Part shown: positions 24,661 through 36,987 of the stretch, in pieces | How positions within the stretch are numbered: position 1 is the first letter of the stretch | Layout: each line of letters begins with the position of its first letter | DNA from: Nyssa sinensis | Lineage: Eukaryota; Streptophyta; Magnoliopsida; Cornales; Nyssaceae | Length of the DNA stretch: 64,000 nt | Reading direction: 5' to 3' | NCBI GenBank assembly: GCA_008638375.1 | Contig: VIRR01000524.1 | Coordinates: 62,001 to 126,000 of the forward strand | The notes under the pieces: generated by a model | Databases searched by the model: none | Seen by the model: only the letters and a program-made list of their open reading frames with translations | What the model was told of the DNA's origin: nothing | Translations under genes and position numbers: made by a program

Positions 24661-26394
24661 TGCATATATATACAGCTTAATTGTATATATTCCTGAGTTA
24701 ACCAAGCCCCACCTCAAATTGGACCAATGAGGTTTCATGCAGCCCACATATGATATATATAAAATATGTTTATATATATATATATATATATATATAATAT
24801 GAGATTTAATTCTGATTGGACCACCCTCCCCACCAATGGGAGTCCATGCAACAAATTAATTTATAAAATATATACATGTCTATGCTTGTATATATTATGC
24901 CTTGTATCTCGTGAGTGGGGCAGATCTGTATATGGGAGTGGTAAGCTGAGTTAGAGTGGGGCTAATTTGTTAGAGAGAGAGAGCTGCAAGTGCATGTATT
25001 CATGGCTTGCATATGTATACAACCATGTGTGCGTGGTGTCTACATGGAAATGCATAAGGAAAAGGAACTGAGGCACCAGAAGGGAACTGAGACATGGTTG
25101 AAGCTCGGAGGTGCCAAAGGACTGAACCGTGAGCAAGGGAACATGGGACAGTGGTCGATCATGAGGTATATTTCAAAATTTGCTTCAATTCTTGATCTGA
25201 AATTTTGGGTACTGTTTTGTGCATTGTAGAACTAGAATTACATGCATGTGATTGAATTGTTGAGGACAGGACAGTAGGAGAAAATTTGGGTTGAAACTGA
25301 ACTGTTTTGGGTTTGAAACCATGAGAAACCGAGAGTGCATGTTCTGGGTTTTTGAAACTGTACTCTAAGCTCGGTTTAATGCATATAGGCGTGAAGAGCA
25401 TGAAAAATGGAACCTAACGCAACTTGAATGGACCAAAATGGTCCAAAAATGAGCTAGATATGGGTAGTTGCAGGTTCGGTTGGCCGAAAGGATAATCCCC
25501 CCAACCCAACTGATTTCGTGAGTTTTAAATGCACTAAATACTCCCTAAGGGTCCTATATGGTCTCTATGATCAGAATAAGGAGTCGAAACAGGTTGAAAT
25601 GGTGAAAAAATGAAATTGGAAGCGTCGCCGGAGAATCGGCCATGGCCGGAGTTACGACCTGTAACTCACTATTCGACGGCCAAAACCTAACCTAGGACGG
25701 AAACCGACACCGGGGATGGAAAGATCACGAAGTTCCCTTTCAAACCTTCCTGGACCGAGATCAAATCCCCACCGGAATATCCCGCCGTCGTCGGAGAAGA
25801 CGACTGTGGAGAGGGAGCCTTGTAAACCCTAATTTGGTAGGGGTGACTCCGTTGGGCCGGACTTCGGGTTCGGGTCGGGACCCGACCCGTTGCAAAAAAC
25901 CGGATAAGTGGCACGCCGCCGTTTCAAGGTTAAGTGTTTTGATTTAAAAACTGAAATTCGGACTGTTTGGTTCTTGGAATAAGAAATTTAAAATTGGGAA
26001 CTTGGTTAACCTGAATACGGATAAGGGCCAAAATCGGGATAACTGGAATATGCTATTCCGGTTTTCTAAAGTTCACTGAACCGGCTGGTTTTCTTGAGTT
26101 TTGAACCGGTTCAGTTCTTAAACCCTAAAACCAATGGGTCTGAACCTTAATTTTATAAAATTATGTTTTGACCCCTAAAGTTCCTAAAATTACGGCTTTA
26201 CCCCTACTGTTTGACAGAATTGCATAGTGGCCCAGACTTTTGAAAATTTATACATTGAAGCCCTGAATAAATTAATTAAATAATAAAATAATTATTTAAT
26301 TATTTTATTAAATAGGTAAAATTATAATTTTACCCCTGGACATTAAATATGTCAAACGGAGTCCAAATAAATTAAATAAATAGTGTATTTTCAC

Positions 26395-27460
26395 TATTTC
26401 AAGCCTTCTGGACTCAATGGTACAGTCCGATTTTGGAAATACAGTCCCGAAAAATACAGACCCGTAAGTGATAAATGACCGAACTGCCCTTGATGGTACC
26501 CAGACCCAAATAAAAATATCAGATAGCCTAATTTGACTATCTCGGGCATTCTGGACTCAACGGTGAGGTCCGTTTAATGAACCGAGGTCCCGAAAAATAC
26601 AGACACGTAGGTATAAATAACCGAATTGCCCTTAATGATACCCAAGGCCGATTAAACATAACAGATAGTCCAATTTCACTATGTTGGACACTCTGAACCC
26701 AATGGTGAGGTCCATTTTATGAACTGGCGTGCCGAAAAATACGACACATGAAATTACCAAATTACCCCTGATACCGTACGAGACCTAAACAAAGTCCGAT
26801 TGGGACGAAATTGATGCCGGTAGGAGCCCAGACTCTGGTGAGACTGTATACTTGATTAGATGACGAATCGGGATCAGAATTACACAAAACGTAAAATGAC
26901 CAAAATACCCCTGAGCACTGTAAGTGCAAAGTAGAGGTCGAATAAAGGTCAAACTGATATGATAAATTATCATAGGGATAATTATGAACACTGAAAGGCT
27001 AAATAAGACTCCGAGACAGTCAACGCGTAAAACGAGAAATGACCGATGTGTCCCGACGATCTAAAGCAGATACCAAATGAAGTCCAAGGGACTTACAAAT
27101 TTATACATGAGATATATGGGACGTTCTGAGGACCATGATAGGGTCCCGGGCAAAAATGACAAAATTACCATTTTGCCCCTAAGACTAAATAAGTACCCAA
27201 CTGATACCGATTAAAGTCTAAAAGACTTAAAACTTTATATATACGATATATGGGATATTCTGAGGACTATAACAGGGTCCGGGATAAGAATGGCAAAATT
27301 ACCATTTTGCCCCTATGGTTAAAATGAGAACCTAACTAATACCGATTGGAGTCCAAAGGACGTAGAACTTTGTACTTAAGATATAAAGACTATTCCGAAG
27401 ACCACGACAGGGTCCGGGACAAAAATGGTAAAATTACCATTTTGCCCCTAAGGTTGAATG
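26395..27460. repeat. Array of degenerate 120-150-bp modules in E1
   Basis: Units recur near 26404, 26544, 26687, 27120, 27247 and 27385. Each has a GGRCATTCTG-like start, a CAATGGTGAGGTCCG-like or CATGATAGGGTCCGG-like core, and a TACCATTTTGCCCCTAAG-like tail. Other LTRs carry two or three units. Confidence 0.7.
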
Positions 27461-27676
27461 AGTGCTTGACTGATAACAATTGAAGTCTAAATGACTTAGG
27501 ATATAATCCTAATAACTGCTAAGCCTAATTAAAGAAAGAAATAGCCTCGAGTGAGACCCAATGGAAGGGCGATAGGCTGCTAGGCTATCTTAGGTAATCC
27601 GATAGACACCTAAGATGACGAATAAGACCTGAATGGATGAATTCTGATCTATCTATGATTAATGATGATTATTCAG

Positions 27677-27752
27677 GATGTACAAGGATGTGCCTGAAAC
27701 AATGTTTGGAGGTTGTCAGATTATTTGCGCAAGGAGATAAACCTAAAAGTTT
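27677..27752 (+). other. Predicted LTR micro-exon in E1
   Basis: Acceptor GATTATTCAG ends 27676; donor GTGAGTAACT starts 27753; exon 76 nt. Confidence 0.45.
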
Positions 27753-28119
27753 GTGAGTAACTTCTGACACTGTTTTGATACTGTCCCTTGATTTATTGAT
27801 CTGTTTTGAATGCAATTATTTAAGTGCAATTATTTAAATGCATGCCTTTTCGTACTATATCACTTATGACATGGTTTTAGTCTTTTTAAATACTTGACTA
27901 TATTCCTGATCCCTGTGCTAGCATCCCGTACTGTTTTGCCTGTTTTGAACTGTTGAGATAAATGGATGTATTGAACCATTATTCCCGAAATGATTAAACT
28001 AACCATGTGATATAGGCAAAGAACGATATTTTGTCGTACCGTACTACTTGTATAGTATACCGTCTAAATACTATATTGTTTAAATGTACGTACTCAATGT
28101 AGGCCCCTTGCACTACGTT

Positions 28120-28900
28120 TCACACTATGTGATTGTGTCCTTTGAATTAGGAATTCCGTTCAGTTCGGTTATGTGTTATCCGTTAATGCTATGTCTATGT
28201 CCCTGATTGATACGTTCGATTCCGTTGTGTACCGCCGGTCGATAATAGTTCTGTTTGGATTGATGTATTGTTCAGTTCCGTTACGTTCTACCCGTGATGA
28301 CATGCCCCTGTCTTGATTAAAATGTTGTTCAGTTCGGTCATGATTCGTTCCGCTAGTGATATGTCTCCGACTTGATTGTTATATCGTTTCTACTCAGCTC
28401 CGTTATGTTTCGTTCCGTTCATGAGGTGCTTGTGTCTTGATTAGTATATTGTTTTTGTTCAGTTCCGTTATGTTCTAGCTATTGAAAGTATACCTTCGTC
28501 TTGATTGAAACATTGTTCAGTCCAGTTCCATTGTGTACTGTCCGTTGAAGATACGTCTGTCTTGATTGAAACATTGTTCAGTCCAGTTATGATTAGTTCC
28601 GACAGTGATGTGTCCTTGACTTGATTGTTATATTGTTTCTACCCAGTTCCGTTATGTTGTGTCCTGTTCATGATTTGCCTGTGTCTTGATTAGTGTATTG
28701 TTTCCGTTTAGTTCTGTTATAATTTTAGCCGTCGAGGATATGCCTCTGTCTTGATTGACTTATTGTTCCCACTCAGTCTCAGCTGTGATTCGTTCCGTTA
28801 ATGAAGTGTCTGTGTCTTGATCGATATATTGGCAATGGTTATTGTTTTGGTCCGATTGGTTATGTTATGTTCCGATTCGTTTGTACTGTTTGTGCAATCT
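28120..28900. repeat. Degenerate tandem repeat in E1 (CTTGATTG / GTTCAGTTCCG units)
   Basis: About ten units of 60-125 bp repeat GTCTTGATTGATATATTGTT followed by CAGTTCCGTTATGTT-like sequence. The array lies between the predicted micro-exon donor and the last acceptor. Unit length varies, so the true period needs a dot plot. Confidence 0.65.
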
Positions 28901-30385
28901 TGTTCCATTGTACTAGACTGCTTATGAAATGGATTTGGAAAATTGTTATTTTGAAATGATTAAATTATCCACGTGCCTTGGAAGCACAAAACTGGTTTTG
29001 AAATCCATGATAGGGAATCTGTGTTACTCACTGGGCTTATTTAAGCTCACCCCATTATTCTGACATTTTTCAGGAATTACCTCCATTGGATTAGAAGGTA
29101 CTATGACATGACGTGAGTAGGCCAAGTGGCATTGCAAATAAGGATCAGATGGCACTGATTTGTAGAGACTTACATTCTTGTGAATCGAATCAGTATATCC
29201 AGGTAAGTGATATGATACGACTGACTTGATTGACATGCACTAGATATTGGAACATGGCTCATGGAACTAAATGGTACTCTAGAGATATTAGATCTGCTAT
29301 GTTGTTATATGCTTGATTTTAGATATGCTCTGAGATTAGAATTGTTGACTGACTGGATTTAGTCTTGCTCTGTGATACATATACTTATGATGGATAAGTG
29401 AGTTGCATTCCCGTGACACAAAGAAAAAGTTTTAAATTCCGCTGCATCTGACCCTACAGTTGGAGTGCAATTCGTCGGAAAGTTCAGAATTTGCCTTTGG
29501 TTGGTCGCGTCGCGACCAACTGGCAGTCACGTCCTCGACATCCGCGTAGGGTGGGGTTCGGGATGTGACATTATTATTCTATCCAGCACAATTTAGAGAG
29601 CTTCTTGCTTGTCTCTACAATTTATTTTGTAAGGCATAATAGATACAAACATGTATCTATATGTGGGCTAGGTGTCACCTTGTGAGTTCCCTTATATTTG
29701 AAGTGTCTTGCTTTTATTAGCTCTATATTTCCTCTCTGTTACTAATCTATTTTTTTGTCCCTTTTTATTATATATATATATATATAGATACATCTCTACA
29801 CAAGCTCCTCAAGAATAGTCAACAATGGGGGGCTAGATATTCCAAATTGTGGGTCCCTTACCCATGTGAACAATTGTCTTTCTTACCTTTCTCTAATTAA
29901 AATTAACTTGGATAATTATAAGGTTTAGGTTATAACCTAAGATTAGTATAAGTCTATCTCACTTAAACACCCTAATTAACCCAATTAGGATTAATTTAAT
30001 TCACTAATCATGTATTAAGGTTACTAATTAAAGATAATTAGTTTAGATATAACAATTTTTAAGAACCTTCCAATAAGCTATCACAAACTAGGTTAGCTTA
30101 GTTAAGTATGCCCTAATTATGCTTAACCTTAGAATAGGGATTAACCTAATTAATTATGTTTTAACTCAAGAATCATTTTAAAAGCCTACTAAAAATATCG
30201 TTTTGTTCCTAATTTCTCCTACTAGGATTTTAATTATTGCCTTACTATCTATACTAGTAAACTCATCACTTTGAATCACATAGTCAAGCTTAAAGCATAC
30301 TCTAATCCATACTTTATTATTACTTGAAGTGGATTCACCTATAGCAATAAAGTATAATAAAAGTAATAAGATGGAGGATATTACA

Positions 30386-30400
30386 TCATCCCTACTTTTT
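30386..30400 (-). other. H polypurine tract
   Basis: The reverse complement AAAAAGTAGGGATGA abuts the start of the 3' LTR. Confidence 0.7.
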
Positions 30401-30430
30401 AAAAGTTTGGTCCTTTGAACTTGGCAAACC

Positions 30431-30600
30431 TTATGTCTCGAGGAAATGAGGATATTTTGCTCGAATCTCTTCCTCTCGTTCCCAAATGGCTTCCTCCATT
30501 GAGTGATTCTGCCATAAAACTTTTACTAATGGGATAATCTTGTTCCTCAAAACTCATTCTCGACAATCTAAGATGCAAATTGGTTTTTTCGTATAGCTTA
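30431..30600 (-). pseudogene. H integrase C-terminal chromodomain, last part with stop codon
   Basis: In the correct minus-strand frame this reads KVLWQNHSMEEAIWEREEE followed by IRAKYPHFLET and a stop at 30433-30431. It is the second half of a chromodomain, the module chromoviruses use to steer integration toward chromatin with certain histone marks. E2 separates it from the first half (44829 onward). A frame break lies near the LRNK-like segment just before it. This makes H a chromovirus rather than a Tat/Athila element. Confidence 0.8.
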
Positions 30601-31396
30601 TGTCGCGAACCCAAACCCACCCTACGCAAATTAGGGGTAACAACCGACACTGCAACTCGGACAGGCCGTACAAAATCAAATGAATGGTATAGAATGATAA
30701 ATCATATCAACAAATCATAAATCATTAAAACATTTAATGCGGAAGCTACACCAAATGCAATTCATCTGATCATAAACCCAACTCCAACAACCGTCAATCA
30801 AATATCTCCAACTACCATTTTGCTCATCATGATTCACCAATCAAGTTTAACATCTCTATCAATGATACAATATTATAAATACCTATTTTTCAATCAGCGT
30901 TATAGAGTATGCATTCAAATCATAACTTGGAGTTTACATCATCAATATTATTCACAGGCTCGTCACTAGCTCCATTAGTCGCCTCATTTTGATTCTCCTT
31001 ATATAGCTACCTAAAAAATAGATATAAATATGGAGTGAGCTAACTTAGCTCAGTAAGTAAATTCTCTCACTTTGCCATTGGACAGGGTTAGTCCAAAAGG
31101 AAGATAAAGGACAATAACAAAGGATAATATGTAACACCGTGACCCAACTAAATGATACTTAAGTTACTACTTATTAATTAGTGACATTAAAAAGAATACA
31201 ATAAGCCATGATGGAACTAATTAATAGAAAATAAAAAATTAATTCAGACCACTAAAAATAGTGCATACTCGAAAAATAGATATTTTGGTTAACCACGTGT
31301 CGGAATAAATAAATAAAATCGATACGAATCATTAATTACGAAAATAAATACAACATAGGATATGAAATTGGCTTTAAGCCAGATTATCGATATACC

Positions 31397-31400
<4 letters not shown>

Positions 31401-31444
<44 letters not shown>
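31401..31444. repeat. (TA)n microsatellite in E3
   Basis: Pure TA dinucleotides over about 44 bp. Confidence 0.95.
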
Positions 31445-31449
<5 letters not shown>

Positions 31450-33222
31450 GCTTCTTGAAGAAGCTGGAGATTTCGTGAAAGACAGCCGAGGAAATGAAAC
31501 TAGGGGCTGTGACCATAGTATGTAATATATATAAAAATAAAAATTTAAGGAATCAAAGAGACTTCCAGGCAAAGTGCAGGTGGAAGAGGTGTTGCGGTGC
31601 TGGCAATTTGTGTGTTACGTGTGTTTGTGTGGCGTTGGAGGCTGTTGCGGCAGGGACACGTTGAGGCGTGAGAGAAATAGCTGGGTTGGTGAAGCCAATT
31701 TGATTTACTAGGAACCTCCGCCACTAGAAAGACTAACAAAACCACTTCTTTACCATCTCCGAAACACAACCTCTGTTCAAAACCCCTATATCTGGAAACC
31801 ATGTTCGGAGAGCTGTTGGTTATTCTCTGTGTCGAAGCTGCTTCGCGAAGCAGGGAGGTCATGGAACTGCGACGGAGACAGCGTCGCACTTTCGAACACA
31901 TGTTTTTCCTCTTGCCGAGGCTATCCTCCATCGCCGTCTCCTCTACCCTGCTTCCCTTGAAGTTTTCAAATACAGCATGAGGATATTGATCAGAGAGGTG
32001 AGAGTTCGGTGCTACGTTATGGATCGGAGAAATTGAGAATCAAATAGAGGATTTTGGGTGAAAAATGTTGTCGATGGTGTTGCTGCTGGGTTTCACGATC
32101 GATGACGTTAAGGTTTCAAATCTGTAAAATCTAGGCTGTGACGACGATGATCGCGGCTGGGCTTACGACAGGCCTGAAGGTCTATGACATGCATAGCATT
32201 GGGAGATCGGTGCAGATTCAGGTAGGGACTCTGATCTAGCTCAGAATTGTGGGTGTAGTTGTTACGGTTTTATGGTTCGGAGTTGACGGAGGTAGCGATG
32301 CAGCGGGTGATAGGTGTATATCTGTGTATATGTTGGATTAGCTTGGATTGATTTGGATAAAGATGATTGTTTTTAGGCGTGTGGAGTTACGGTTTTGTGA
32401 TGGTTCATCTGTTCTGTCATTCCAGTTGTGAATAGAGGTGAATGTCTAGCGGCGCAGAGGCTCATGTGAAGGGGCGTGAGGAACTTGATGAAACTGAAGT
32501 AGGCTGATAGAAGCAAAAAATTGGCTTCAGCCGTGACTGGTATCAGATGATTGGAAGCTTTTGCTGTTGTCCGATTGAGGGCTTTGAATCAACGGTTGTT
32601 GATGAGGATTGCAACTGTTGTAGTCCGTAAATCTGCACACCATTGGTTTGACAATTTTGTGGTAGTGGAATGCAAGATGCAGCAGGAATTTATATAAGTA
32701 TATGTATGTGTTGTGTAGCAGATTTATGGCATAAAAGAGAGAGAGAGAATGTTTAGATTTGGGATTTTTATGTGATTCTTAGTGTGCTGCTGTTACAAGA
32801 CCTGGTGAGTTGCCATGGACTGTGCTGCTATTTATTTTGTTTAGTGACAAAACAGAAGATAATTGATGGTTGTGATATGGGGTTGAGTTGAGGAAGATCA
32901 AATGGTGGTAGGCATGTAGATTGCGTATGCTTAATGTCAATGGTTCGGTTGGGGGCTTGTGACGCTCGACTGCAAATCCTCCAAAGGTTGGCAATTGGAG
33001 TGGAAGTGTACAGTCTCAATGGGATCATCAGAAACGTTTCACTGAAACGAGAGGTTCCACTGAGTTCACGCGTATGGGATTGGAAATGGAGATAAGCGTA
33101 ATATGGAGGTAATGTTTATTTTAAATAAAGTGCTACGAGTTAGGTAGATTTTAAAAAGTATTAGTTTAAATAAAATTTCGAAATTATCCTGAGTTCTAAA
33201 ACAAGTCAAACGAAGTCTAAAT

Positions 33223-36200
33223 TGTGATATCCCGACTCGGGATACGACACGTTTACCGAGGCAAGTCGACTGAATAGCATAACCTGAACTGTCTTAAACT
33301 CTATGTCACAATAATTGTGGAACTGAACTTAGATTAAAAAGATAAATGTTTTGCGTAGAATGATCAAGGCTAGGTAACACCCGAGCACCCCAGGGCACTG
33401 CATCGTAATGCGTGCATGCACGTATTTCCATGCATGCATACGTGAATATAGATGAGTAGCCCGACCAAAATGAGTGTATGTGTATACGATTAAAAATGAG
33501 TTTATATCCCTATACATGCATGTATATACATGTATAAAAAGATGTATTTTATGTGTATATATATGTATATAATATAAAGTATTAAACATGTATATATGTA
33601 TATATGTATATGTGTAATAAGAAAAAGGAAAAGAAAACAAGAAAGGAAGCTTCCAAGCAAAATATCAGTGAGTGTGTGCATCACTGTGTGTGTGTGTGTG
33701 TTTGGGAACCCCACCAACCGACTTGGTGAGGTGGTGTGTGTATATATGTAATATATGTGTATATATGTAATATGTGAGGTACGTGGATGGAGAAGAGTGA
33801 ATGGGCGGTTCTCTGCAGTCAAGGATGACTGGAAGAAAGAGAGAGAGAGAGAGAGAGTGATAAGGTAGAGAGAGAAGAGGCGGTGGGTGAATGTCTCTAC
33901 ATATATGTATACGGGTTTGTGAGTTGAGAGGTTAGAAAAGAAAAGGAAGGGTCAGGAACTGAAGGGGAGAAGAAGAGAGAAAGATTGAAGCAGACACAGA
34001 GAGATTTGGGAGGGTCACAGTGAGCTAAAATCCGAAACCCAGGTAAATGATTTAAGTTCTGTTTTTACAATTTAGAGCATGAAGCTTAGATATAATTGTA
34101 GGGTCTAAATCAGCATGAAAAATGTAACTTATTGCAAAAAGAATGATAGAAAATGGTTTAGAAACCATAGAGATATCTATAGTTGCAGGTTTGATGAATA
34201 ATCACGGTTTCATGAAAAACTAGGCTCAAAACTTGTTTTAAGTTGTTAGAAATGACCTACACAAGTGCAGAAACACACTAGAAACATTTTAGAGCCAAAA
34301 CAGTGATTTAAAACGCCATGAAAATGGAAAATGTCACTTGGCCGGAGAATCGGCCGGAGACATTTAAACCCTATTTCGTGAAGAACTAGTGGGTTACATT
34401 GAAATCTAAGGGTAGAAATATAATCTACATGAAAAATGGAAAAGAATGGCATTCAAAATGGGGGGAAAAACCACCGGAAAATATGTGACAGTCGCCGAAG
34501 AAGACGACTGTTCACGCCGGAACCCTACTAGAGCAGTGGGGAAGATGACCGAAAAATCGTGGGTCTATTCGGGTTAAGTCTAGACCGGATCCGGGTTCGG
34601 ATCGGGTCGGGACCCGAACCGATATGAATGGGTAAGTTAAGCTGTGTCGTTTTGGGTTTTTAAATTAAATGGATTTGGGCTTGTTTGGTTACACAGATAG
34701 TAAATTGGAATTGGGTTTGCGGTTATCCAAACCAAGGATGGGATAGGAAATCAGGGTTATTGAAATCCGGTTTTTCAAATGAAGTGAACCGTTTGGTTCA
34801 GGAGAAGGGTGGACCGGTTTAGGGTTTCTGGTCTTGAACCAACTGGTTCAGACCGCAGGTTTTGGAATTTATGAACCGGCCCCAAATATTTTAAGGAATT
34901 TCACTGTTGCCCAAACATAAAAAATTAATTAAATATTAATTTTTTACAATAATGCCCCTATTTCAAATATGGGTCAAACGAAGTCCAAACGATACAAATG
35001 AATAGTCAAAACCTATTATCTCGGACGTTCTGAGTCCAATGGTGGGGTCCGTTTTACGAGATGAGACCTCGAAGGATAAAATACCGTAAAAGTGTAAAAT
35101 GACCATTTTGCCCTTTTAGTACAAAAGTCCAAATGGAATTCCGCGAAAGCCTAAACCGACTTTCTTCGGCGTTCCGGACTCAATGGTAAAGTCTAAATTA
35201 GTATTTGAAATAATTATGATAGAAAGGCATAAAATTTGATGAATAGCATTTATTCTGAAACGTATTCACTGATATATAGGAAACTCGAAAGGCAAAGGTA
35301 CACTCAGGGATTTCTGAGATAGAATCACGATAGAGGTAAGTGGATCACTTTCTCTTCCATGTGGTGTTTCTAAAGCCAAGTTTATTCATTACTGCCAAAC
35401 TTGTACTCTTGAAAGTACTTCATGTTATTGCTATCCACAATGTGATATTGTTCTATCTTGTGGACATTGATTGACTATTGTGCCATTGATTCCATATTGA
35501 ACCGTGCCTTGAAATGCTTACTGTTATGCTTTACTGTGTATATGATATTCCATTTTCATACTCCTTATGGAATCACAAATGATCATGCTATGTTTATAAA
35601 TGCTGGAATTGTGCTCAGTCACAATATCCATCCGATGCTTCTGTGACGAACTAGTCCGTAAACGGACGCGTGGCAAAAGATGTGAGTTTAACTGAGAGGT
35701 ATGCCGGGCCTCGAATTACGAAGAGGGACTGCCATCCCCTACTACAGATTATAAGCATCTCCATTGGATTATTGTTATAGAAATATTGTTGAATGGTTAC
35801 TGTTTCTTATGGATTACTGTTTCTTATAGATTATTTTACGTTGTTCATTGGTTTGATTGTAATCGATTTATTGTGGCAGTACTTTCATTGTGACAGGTTA
35901 TTGTTGAGAAATCTTTATCACTGCTTATTCATTACTCCTGATTGTATATTGTGCCCCACTATTTATTGGCCATCATGGCAACCGTTCTCATTGACTATCA
36001 CAGCATCTCACTTCTTATGATTGGCTATCATATTTTATTCATGGATTCATGTTCTTTATAATCATCGATACCAGTGTCGGAGATCTGGCTTACTTGCTGA
36101 GCTTCATAGCTCATTCCACCCCACTTACCCCCCATTTCAGGTGATGACGCTGCGAGACCCCAGTAGGAGTCTGAGAGCGTAGGGGGATATTTTGAAGCAC

Positions 36201-36498
36201 TGTATCAGTCTATGTTAGTTCTCCCATGTATTCACCACCCCCGGGTGCTGGTTACGTTTAGTTCTCATTTTGTTTTATGTAGAACTATGTCATGTATTTA
36301 ATAGACTTCCGCTGTTTAATTTATTAAAAAGACTTCCGCTGGATTACTGTAATTGATAAAGACTTCCGCTGTTCATCGTTTAAAATTTTTAGCACATTGC
36401 ATATTAGTACTATGATACAAGAATGGAAAAAGTAGGGACGGCTTTCGGGTCGGCCCCGCGACACGAGATCTGCATAGGGTGGATTTCGTGTCGTGACA
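33223..36498 (+). mobile_element. Solo LTR E4 (3.3 kb), deepest layer, inserted in E3
   Basis: TSDs TAAAT at 33218-33222 and 36499-36503. Starts TGTGATATCCCGACTC, ends GTGTCGTGACA. Leader (GA)n near 33838-33857; donor CCCAG|GTAAATGA near 34041; CAATGG modules near 35030 and 35175; micro-exon 35280-35335; hairpin GTCCGTAAACGGAC at 35654-35667; stem-loop near 36095-36110; acceptor CATTTCAG ending 36140. No coding sequence and no tRNA-like module. Confidence 0.9.
35280..35335 (+). other. Predicted LTR micro-exon in E4
   Basis: Acceptor GATATATAG ends 35279; donor GAG|GTAAGTGG starts 35336; exon 56 nt. Confidence 0.5.
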
Positions 36499-36931
36499 TA
36501 AATAGAATAAACAAATAGGGCATTTTGACTATTTTGGACATTCTGAACCCAATGGCGGAGTCCGTTTCACGAGACGGGACTCCGAAAAAAAAAAATAAGA
36601 CACGTTATAATGTAAATTACCAAATTGCCCTTGACATGCCTAAAAGCCAAATAGAAGTCCGGGAAAGTCTAAATTGACTTTCTTTGACGTTCCGGACTCA
36701 ATGGTGAGGTCCGTATTAAGAAATGAAGTACGAAAAAAATATGACACGTAAATATGTAAAGTATAAAATCAAACCTTGTAATGTAATGAAGCTACCAGAA
36801 GAATATACGTTAAGAGAATAGCGTTTAAGTTAAAAGTTAGGATTTAATACGATCTAAGCATAAAATAGGGACATCAATAGGAGATATTTGAGGTACATTG
36901 AAGTTAATAGATTGTTATTAATTGTTCTTAG

Positions 36932-36987
36932 GAGCTACAAAGGAGAAAGGAAAGACATCGCAGTAAACGCCAATCTAGAAGTATTAG
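36932..36987 (+). other. Predicted LTR micro-exon in E3
   Basis: Acceptor GTTCTTAG ends 36931; donor TTAG|GTGAGTAA starts 36988; exon 56 nt. Confidence 0.5.

Larger units (their letters stand above)
24159..29570 (+). mobile_element. Solo LTR E1 (5.4 kb) inserted in H 3' LTR
   Basis: It starts TGTAACACCCCGAC and ends GGGATGTGACA. TSDs TTATT are at 24154-24158 and 29571-29575; the empty site is in H's right LTR at about 61885. No coding sequence. It is the longest LTR here because two internal arrays have grown: at least six CAATGG-type modules from 26400 to 27450, and a tandem block at 28120-28900. Leader donor CATGAG|GTATAT near 25165; micro-exon 27677-27752; stem-loop 29033-29047; acceptor TTTTTCAG ending 29073. 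E8 is its closest relative in the window. Confidence 0.9.
22382..30385 (-). mobile_element. H 3' LTR (left copy), interrupted by E1
   Basis: In sense orientation it starts at 30385 (TGTAATATCCTCCATC) and ends at 22382 (...GGGTCGTGACA). It contains a (TA)n tract near 29768-29786, a leader, micro-exon 23335-23372, a stem-loop near 22765-22785 and the terminal block. E1 occupies 24159-29570. The sister LTR gives the empty site near 61885. Confidence 0.9.

Noticed and set aside
24159..29570. E1 as a DNA transposon because its ends are partly inverted
   Set aside because: The 5-bp TSD, TG...CA ends, and resemblance to the other LTRs fit a solo LTR. The inverted similarity is the normal short LTR terminus.
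30399..30650. 83-codon frame taken as a gene
   Set aside because: It is out of frame with the chromodomain, which lies in another minus-strand frame of the same DNA, and its upstream part runs into E2.
31545..33028. GC-richer stretch with open frames up to 128 codons in E3, considered as a captured host gene
   Set aside because: No domain or motif recognised, the frames overlap without a consistent coding pattern, and the stretch lies in the leader part of a solo LTR. A protein search would settle it.
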